Shown here in pieces: positions 60,145-64,000 of a DNA stretch of 64,000 bases. The notes beneath the pieces are model-generated. The model saw nothing but the letters and a program-made list of their open reading frames with translations, had not been told where the DNA came from and made no database searches. The position numbers were made by a program, and so were the translations under genes. The stretch comes from Dermacoccus abyssi (GTDB taxonomy: Bacteria; Actinomycetota; Actinomycetes; Actinomycetales; Dermatophilaceae): NCBI RefSeq assembly GCF_034541975.1, contig NZ_JAVYJM010000001.1; one strand, given 5' to 3'. Positions within the stretch are counted from its first letter, which is position 1; each line of letters begins with the position of its first letter.

Positions 60145-60939
60145 ATGACCATCGCATTCATCGGTACGGGCAACATGAACGAGGCCGTCATGGCCGGGGC
60201 CCTCGCGGGCGGTTACGACGCCGCCGACGTCGTCGCCACCGCGCGCCGTGACGAGCGCATCAGCGCGCTCAAGGAGAAGTACGGCGTCGAGGCGACGAAC
60301 TCCAACCCCGAAGCCGTGGCGGACGCCGACACCGTCGTGCTCGGCGTGAAGCCGTACCAGCTCGACGACATCCTCACCGAGATCGGCGAGCACCTCACGA
60401 AGGACGCTGTCGTCGTCTCCTTGGCCGTCGGCCGCACGCTCGAGTCGATGGAGGCCAAGCTGCCCGAGGGCGTCGCCGTCGTGCGCGTCATGCCGAACAC
60501 CCCCTCGATGGTCGGCAAGGGCATGCACGCCGTCACGCCGAACGAGGCGTGCACCGACGAGCAGTTGGCCCGTACGAAGTCGCTCCTCGCGGCCTCGGGC
60601 GACGTCGTGACGGTGGCCGAGAAGGACCACGACGCCGTCACCGCCGTCTCCGGAAGCGGCCCGGCGTACCTGTTCTACATCGCCGACGCCATGATCGAGG
60701 CAGGCGTTCTGCTCGGCCTCCAGCGTGACGTCGCTCACCGTCTTGCCGTCCAGACGATCGTCGGAGCGGGTGCGATGCTGGCCGAATCGGGCGACTCCCC
60801 GGTGCAGCTTCGCGAGAAGGTCTCGAGCCCCGGCGGCACGACGATCATGGCGCTCGCAGAGCTGGATCGACGCGCCGTACGGGCGGCCATGGTGGCCGCG
60901 ATGCAGGCCTCGCACGACCGCTCGGCATCGATGAACTGA
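60145..60939 (+). CDS. proC: pyrroline-5-carboxylate reductase
   Basis: Last step of proline synthesis (NADPH-dependent). 264 residues with FIGTGNMNEAVMAGAL, VLGVKPYQLDDIL, VRVMPNTPSMVGKGM, AVSGSGPAYLFYIADAM and SSPGGTTIMALAELD (family signatures). AAAGGG about 9 nt upstream of the ATG. Tightly spaced with the PRODH-like gene. Confidence 0.96.
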   Translation: MTIAFIGTGNMNEAVMAGALAGGYDAADVVATARRDERISALKEKYGVEATNSNPEAVADADTVVLGVKPYQLDDILTEIGEHLTKDAVVVSLAVGRTLESMEAKLPEGVAVVRVMPNTPSMVGKGMHAVTPNEACTDEQLARTKSLLAASGDVVTVAEKDHDAVTAVSGSGPAYLFYIADAMIEAGVLLGLQRDVAHRLAVQTIVGAGAMLAESGDSPVQLREKVSSPGGTTIMALAELDRRAVRAAMVAAMQASHDRSASMN

Positions 60940-61049
60940 CGCCGCGTCGCCTTCAGCCGATTCCCAGTTGTCGCCCGGCGAACTGTGTGCCCGCGATGTG
61001 ATGCGGAAGGCGCTTCAAGAGGCCAAGCGACGTTCAAACGTGATTCGAT

Positions 61050-61613
61050 ATGGCCATGACTGCGTTGACTGTACGTACCCTCGGTGAAGACGAGTGGGAG
61101 ACCTATCGCGACGTTCGCCTCAGCGCGCTGAACGAATCCCCGGAGGCGTTCGCGGCTACGGCATCGGGTGAGAAGCAGATCGAAGAGGACGAGTGGCGCG
61201 CGCGTATGCGCCGCTCGCGTCGTCTTCTCGCCGAGAACGAGGCCGGCGACGGCGTGGGCATCGTCTCGCTGCGCACCCACAGCAACGACGAGGTCGACCA
61301 GCCCTACGGCGAGCTCTTCGGCCTGTGGGTGGCTCCTTCGCAGCGCGGCACCGGTGTGGCCGTCAACCTCCTCGAGGCGCTCCTCGAGCAGGCTCGTAAG
61401 GACAATCTCGGAGCCGTTCTGTACTGGGTCGGCACCGACAACGCGCGCGGTGTGGCCTTCGCGTCCGGTCACGGTTTCCGGCCGACCGACTACCGCCGTC
61501 CGATGAACCCGGCGTCCCCCGACACCGAGTCCACCGAAGAGATCGCCTTCGTCTACCCGATCACCACGGACCCGGAGCACGTTCCGAGCGCCGTCCTCGA
61601 CTCGCGTCACTGA
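61050..61613 (+). CDS. GNAT-family N-acetyltransferase, probable protein acetyltransferase partner of AcuC
   Basis: A 187-residue GNAT: VRTLGEDEWETYRDVRLSAL, FGLWVAPSQRGTGVAVNLLE (acetyl-CoA motif R-G-T-G) and YWVGTDNARGVAFASGHGF. The next gene, 5 bp on, is an AcuC deacetylase, so a lysine acetylation/deacetylation pair is likely, analogous to AcuA/AcuC of Bacillus. Two in-frame ATGs (61050, 61056) are possible. Substrate acetylation is inferred from context only. Confidence 0.8.
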   Translation: MAMTALTVRTLGEDEWETYRDVRLSALNESPEAFAATASGEKQIEEDEWRARMRRSRRLLAENEAGDGVGIVSLRTHSNDEVDQPYGELFGLWVAPSQRGTGVAVNLLEALLEQARKDNLGAVLYWVGTDNARGVAFASGHGFRPTDYRRPMNPASPDTESTEEIAFVYPITTDPEHVPSAVLDSRH

Positions 61614-61618
61614 CCGAC

Positions 61619-62815
61619 ATGGACGACACGGCCCTCGTCATCTGGGACCCCGCGCTCGTGGGGTACGACTTCGGTGAGGGCCACCCCATGAACCCTCTGC
61701 GTCTCGCCCTCACGGCGAAGCTCGCAGAGGGTCTCGGCGTTTTCGAGCACGTTCGTGTCGAAGCGCCGTCGCTGCCCGACGGGTCTGACGCCTTCCTCGA
61801 GACCGTTCACTCGCGTGAGTACCTCGACGCGGTGCGTGCGGCGTCGCAGAACCCGGTGTCGGCCGATCAGAACTTCGGTATCGGTACCGAGGACGACCCG
61901 GCGTTCGCGGGCATGCACGACGTGTCCGCGCTGATCGCCGCCGGCACGCTGCAAGCCGTGCAGGCCGTCCATTCAGGCGAGGCGCGCCACGCGGTCAACT
62001 TCACCGGGGGCCTGCACCACGCCATGCCCGACAAGGCGAGCGGTTTCTGCATCTACAACGACGCTGCGGTCGGCATCCAGTGGCTGCTCGACCAGGGCGT
62101 CGAGCGGGTCGCCTACGTCGACATCGACGTTCACCACGGTGACGGCGTCGAGAAGGTCTTCTGGAACGACCCGCGGGTGCTCACGATCTCGATCCACGAG
62201 TCGGGCACCGTTCTCTTCCCGGGCACCGGCTTCGCCCGTGACATCGGCGGCCCCGACGCCGAAGGCAGCGCCGTCAACATCTCCCTGCCGCCCGGTACCG
62301 GCGACTCCGACTGGCTGCGCGCCCTGCACGCCGTCGTCCACCCCGTCGTCACGGCGTTCAAACCGCAGTTCATGGTCACGCAGCACGGCTGCGACTCGCA
62401 CTACTCCGACCCCCTCGCGCACATGGTGCTCACCGTCGATGCGCAGAAGATGGCGCACCGCTCGCTGCACGAACTCGCGCACGACGTGTGTGACGGACGC
62501 TGGGTCGCCCTCGGGGGCGGCGGCTACGAACTCGTCGACGTCGTGCCGCGCTCCTGGACGCACCTCACGGCCATCGCCTCCGACCGGCCCATCCCTCTCG
62601 AAACCGAGACGCCCGCCGAGTGGCGCGCCCACGTCGAGGAGATCACCGGCCGCACCGCGCCCAGCCGCATGGGCGACGGTGTGGCCGAGAAGGACGACGT
62701 CTGGTTCCAGTCCTGGGCTTCCGGAATGCACCCCGAATCCACCGTCGACCAAGCCGTCATGGCCACCCGCGAAGCCGTGTTCCCGCTCCACGGGCTGGAC
62801 GTCTGGTTCGACTAG
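61619..62815 (+). CDS. acuC: AcuC-like acetoin utilisation / class I histone-deacetylase-fold protein
   Basis: A 398-residue zinc deacetylase. Catalytic features are GGLHHAMPDKASGFCIYNDAA (HH dyad), YVDIDVHHGDGVEKVF (Asp-x-Asp and charge relay His), SIHESGTVLFPGTG and QHGCDSHYSDPLAHM (Asp ligand, with QHG before it), LALGGGGYEL-like ALGGGGYELV near the end; stretches are quoted in part. AcuC removes acetyl groups from acetyl-CoA synthetase in Bacillus. The upstream GNAT gene makes a similar switch likely. A GCTCCCC/GGGGAGC hairpin (62826-62856) follows as terminator. Confidence 0.92.
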   Translation: MDDTALVIWDPALVGYDFGEGHPMNPLRLALTAKLAEGLGVFEHVRVEAPSLPDGSDAFLETVHSREYLDAVRAASQNPVSADQNFGIGTEDDPAFAGMHDVSALIAAGTLQAVQAVHSGEARHAVNFTGGLHHAMPDKASGFCIYNDAAVGIQWLLDQGVERVAYVDIDVHHGDGVEKVFWNDPRVLTISIHESGTVLFPGTGFARDIGGPDAEGSAVNISLPPGTGDSDWLRALHAVVHPVVTAFKPQFMVTQHGCDSHYSDPLAHMVLTVDAQKMAHRSLHELAHDVCDGRWVALGGGGYELVDVVPRSWTHLTAIASDRPIPLETETPAEWRAHVEEITGRTAPSRMGDGVAEKDDVWFQSWASGMHPESTVDQAVMATREAVFPLHGLDVWFD

Positions 62816-63038
62816 CCGCATAGCGGCTCCCCTGATCCGATGTTGAGCGGGGGAGCGGGCACCGGTCCCGCGAATCTGAGGCAACATCGCGGGTGGTGAG
62901 CGGTGATCCGCTGCGAAAGCCGCAGCCCTCTTCGGTGACGTAACCACGCTGGAAGCGGACGCCCCGCAGCCCTGTCGCACCGAACTCGGCGACCGAGCCT
63001 GCGAGGTCGCCGAGTCGGAAGACGGGGCAAGGGAGCAT

Positions 63039-63074
63039 GGCGATTTCGCGCGACAAATCGCCTGACGATAGGAT
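63039..63074 (+). promoter_or_regulatory. dyad and promoter upstream of bS22 gene
   Basis: GGCGATTT (63039-63046) and AAATCGCC (63055-63062) form an 8-bp inverted repeat over the -35 region, and TAGGAT (63069-63074) is the -10. The remaining part of the 365-bp gene-free stretch 62816-63180 holds the acuC terminator and about 180 bp with no convincing element. Confidence 0.5.
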
Positions 63075-63180
63075 GGTGCAGATATTCCCGTGGCCGGGCG
63101 TCCTCGTGGCGCCGCTGGTATTCATCGGCGAATGTCGGCCCGGGCATCGCCAAGGACACAAGGTAAGGAACGGTTCACTC

Positions 63181-63279
63181 ATGGGCTCCGTCATCAAGAA
63201 GCGCCGCAAGCGCATGGCCAAGAAGAAGCACCGCAAGCTGCTTCGCAAGACGCGTCACCAGCGTCGCAACAAGAAGTGA
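63181..63279 (+). CDS. small ribosomal protein bS22 (AURKAIP1/COX24 domain)
   Basis: A 32-residue, highly basic peptide (VIKKRRKRMAKKKHRKLL and RKTRHQRRNKK). It matches the actinobacterial AURKAIP1/COX24-domain protein that cryo-EM of mycobacterial ribosomes placed in the small subunit as bS22. AAGGAA about 10 nt upstream of the ATG. Confidence 0.93.
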   Translation: MGSVIKKRRKRMAKKKHRKLLRKTRHQRRNKK

Positions 63280-63299
63280 CCTGATCACTTCGAGCACTC

Positions 63300-63333
63300 G
63301 GGCCCCTCACGCACTCGTGGCGTGCAGGGGCCC
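63300..63333 (+). terminator. hairpin after bS22
   Basis: GGGCCCCT (63300-63307) and AGGGGCCC (63326-63333) with an 18-nt loop, then TT. Confidence 0.6.
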
Positions 63334-63434
63334 TTGCGTATCGTCGAGGCGATAGGAATGCCCCGCGCCTCGCCCGAACAGCGTGTGCCGTGGACGTCGG
63401 CGGCACATGGACGAGCGGTGACCAGGAGGTAGCT

Positions 63435-63686
63435 GTGAGAAGAATTACATTGATCGGCAAGCCCGGATGCCACCTCTGCGACGACGCCCGCGCCGTCATC
63501 GAGCGCGTGGCTCGTGAGGAGGGCGTCGAGTGGGAGGAGCTCAACATGCTCGACGATCCCGAGCTGGTCGCCCGCTATGCCGAGCAAATCCCCGTCACGC
63601 TGGTCGACGGACGCCAGCACGACTACTGGCGCGTCGATGAGAACCGGCTCCGCAAGGCACTGTCCGCGCCGCCGAGGGGCGCATAG
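63435..63686 (+). CDS. glutaredoxin-like (thioredoxin-fold) protein
   Basis: 83 residues with the redox motif CHLC in ITLIGKPGCHLCDDARAVI, LDDPELVARYAEQIPVTLVDG (cis-Pro) and a C-terminal helix. The start GTG is fixed by AGGAGGT 4 nt upstream. A glutaredoxin-like gene before rex is common in actinobacteria. Confidence 0.88.
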   Translation: MRRITLIGKPGCHLCDDARAVIERVAREEGVEWEELNMLDDPELVARYAEQIPVTLVDGRQHDYWRVDENRLRKALSAPPRGA

Positions 63687-63759
63687 GGACGAAGGTCCCT
63701 TGTCCAGTTCGGTGCCACGTTTGGGGCGCCATTCCGCCCTAAAGGGGGTCCGGTCGACT

Positions 63760-63778
63760 TTGTGAACGGTTGCACTAA
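63760..63778 (+). promoter_or_regulatory. Rex operator (autoregulation)
   Basis: TTGTGAACGGTTGCACTAA resembles the Rex box TTGTGAAnnnnTTCACAA; the left half is perfect, the right half has two changes. It lies about 91 bp before the rex start. A dyad CTGCAGA-GCCT-TCTGCAG (63798-63815) and a TATACG -10-like box (about 63822) follow in the 182-bp spacer. Confidence 0.65.
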
Positions 63779-63868
63779 GTCCTAAGCTCGGGGGGTCCTG
63801 CAGAGCCTTCTGCAGACGTTTGGTATACGCGCCGACAGGCGCAGACGCCGACGAAAGGTAGCGCCGCC

Positions 63869-64000
63869 GTGAGCACCGAGCAGGCCGCAGCGCGCCGGGA
63901 TATCCCGGACGCGACTGTGAACCGCCTACCGGTTTACCTCCGGGTGCTGCGCGAGGTGGCCACCGACGGCCACACCACCATCTCCTCCGAGACGCTCGCC
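63869..64000 (+). CDS. rex: redox-sensing transcriptional repressor Rex (partial, 3' end outside window)
   Basis: The first 44 codons are present. The sequence RRDIPDATVNRLPVYLRVL and TISSETLA matches the N-terminal winged helix of Rex, which binds operators and is released by NADH. GTG start with AAAGGT about 8 nt upstream. The upstream Rex-type box supports the identity. Confidence 0.85.
   Translation, partial: MSTEQAAARRDIPDATVNRLPVYLRVLREVATDGHTTISSETLA

Noticed and set aside
62757..63248. 163-codon minus-strand frame over the bS22 leader
   Set aside because: It overlaps the bS22 gene and promoter, has no start support or domain, and the composition is shadow-like. A gene starting at about 63040 on this strand cannot be excluded but lacks evidence.

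Overview
The window is a compact, high-GC stretch (about two thirds G+C by eye, third codon positions almost all G or C) from a Gram-positive actinobacterium. Gene content and order point to the Micrococcales, and the Dermacoccaceae and relatives are my guess at family level. The evidence is an Lsr2 xenogeneic silencer, the zinc-ribbon-free basic tail of TopA, a mycobacterial-type single-domain ArgA, the 32-residue bS22-like ribosomal protein, and the backbone topA-tmk-holB / ppa-dacB-DUF2342-tilS-hpt-ftsH-folE-folP-folB-folK / panC / lsr2-clpC / mutY-disA-radA, which follows an order known from mycobacteria and other actinobacteria. No prophage, insertion sequence, CRISPR array or rRNA operon was seen. 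There is one tRNA gene (Thr, CGT anticodon).

Layout. 1-10.2 kb: end of a DODA-type dioxygenase, topA, two tandem four-helix membrane proteins, a TipA-like MerR regulator with its operator, tmk-holB and a lipoprotein peptidase. 10.3-18.8 kb: tRNA-Thr, a cupin-XRE regulator with a LysE exporter, an acyl-CoA synthetase, a BASS transporter, an MFS transporter, a two-domain TerD protein and a CapA-like lipoprotein. 18.9-30.2 kb: ppa, dacB, a secreted surface protein, a zinc metalloprotease, tilS-hpt, and ftsH followed by the overlapping folate genes folE-folP-folB/folK fusion-DUF3180. 30.3-36.6 kb is an accessory island within this backbone: a second surface protein, an orphan NuoD, a DMT exporter divergent from a CGNR regulator, a MidA/NDUFAF7-type methyltransferase, and a P-loop kinase between two copies of a non-coding repeat. 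36.6-46 kb: DUF2520-panC, a small membrane protein, lsr2, an NHEJ module (Ku, LigD ligase, LigD polymerase as separate genes), an HprK-like/PqqD fusion and clpC. 46-57.4 kb: ketopantoate reductase, argA, two unknown small proteins, gntP-gntK, mutY, disA, a CitE-like lyase, radA, a cysteine-rich DUF3109-like protein and a lipoprotein metallopeptidase. 57.4-64 kb: ppx, a sugar-phosphate isomerase-like protein, a proline-dehydrogenase-like protein, proC, a GNAT/AcuC pair, bS22, a glutaredoxin and the start of rex with its own operator.

How the genes work together. The folate genes are translationally coupled behind ftsH and provide GTP-to-7,8-dihydropteroate chemistry. DUF2520-panC and a distant PanE-like reductase serve pantothenate synthesis. 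Ku with split LigD gives end joining, while MutY, DisA and RadA form a genome-maintenance cluster. GntP and GntK take up and phosphorylate gluconate. The GNAT/AcuC pair looks like a reversible lysine-acetylation switch. The least conventional material is the orphan NuoD with a NDUFAF7-type methyltransferase nearby, the two surface proteins sharing a C-terminal GPKVxTDY signal, the HprK/PqqD fusion, and the proline-dehydrogenase-like protein without the usual catalytic motifs. A recurrent -10 box (TAnnnT) placed 6-7 nt before the start codon suggests that many genes here are transcribed as leaderless mRNAs. This was also used to choose several starts.
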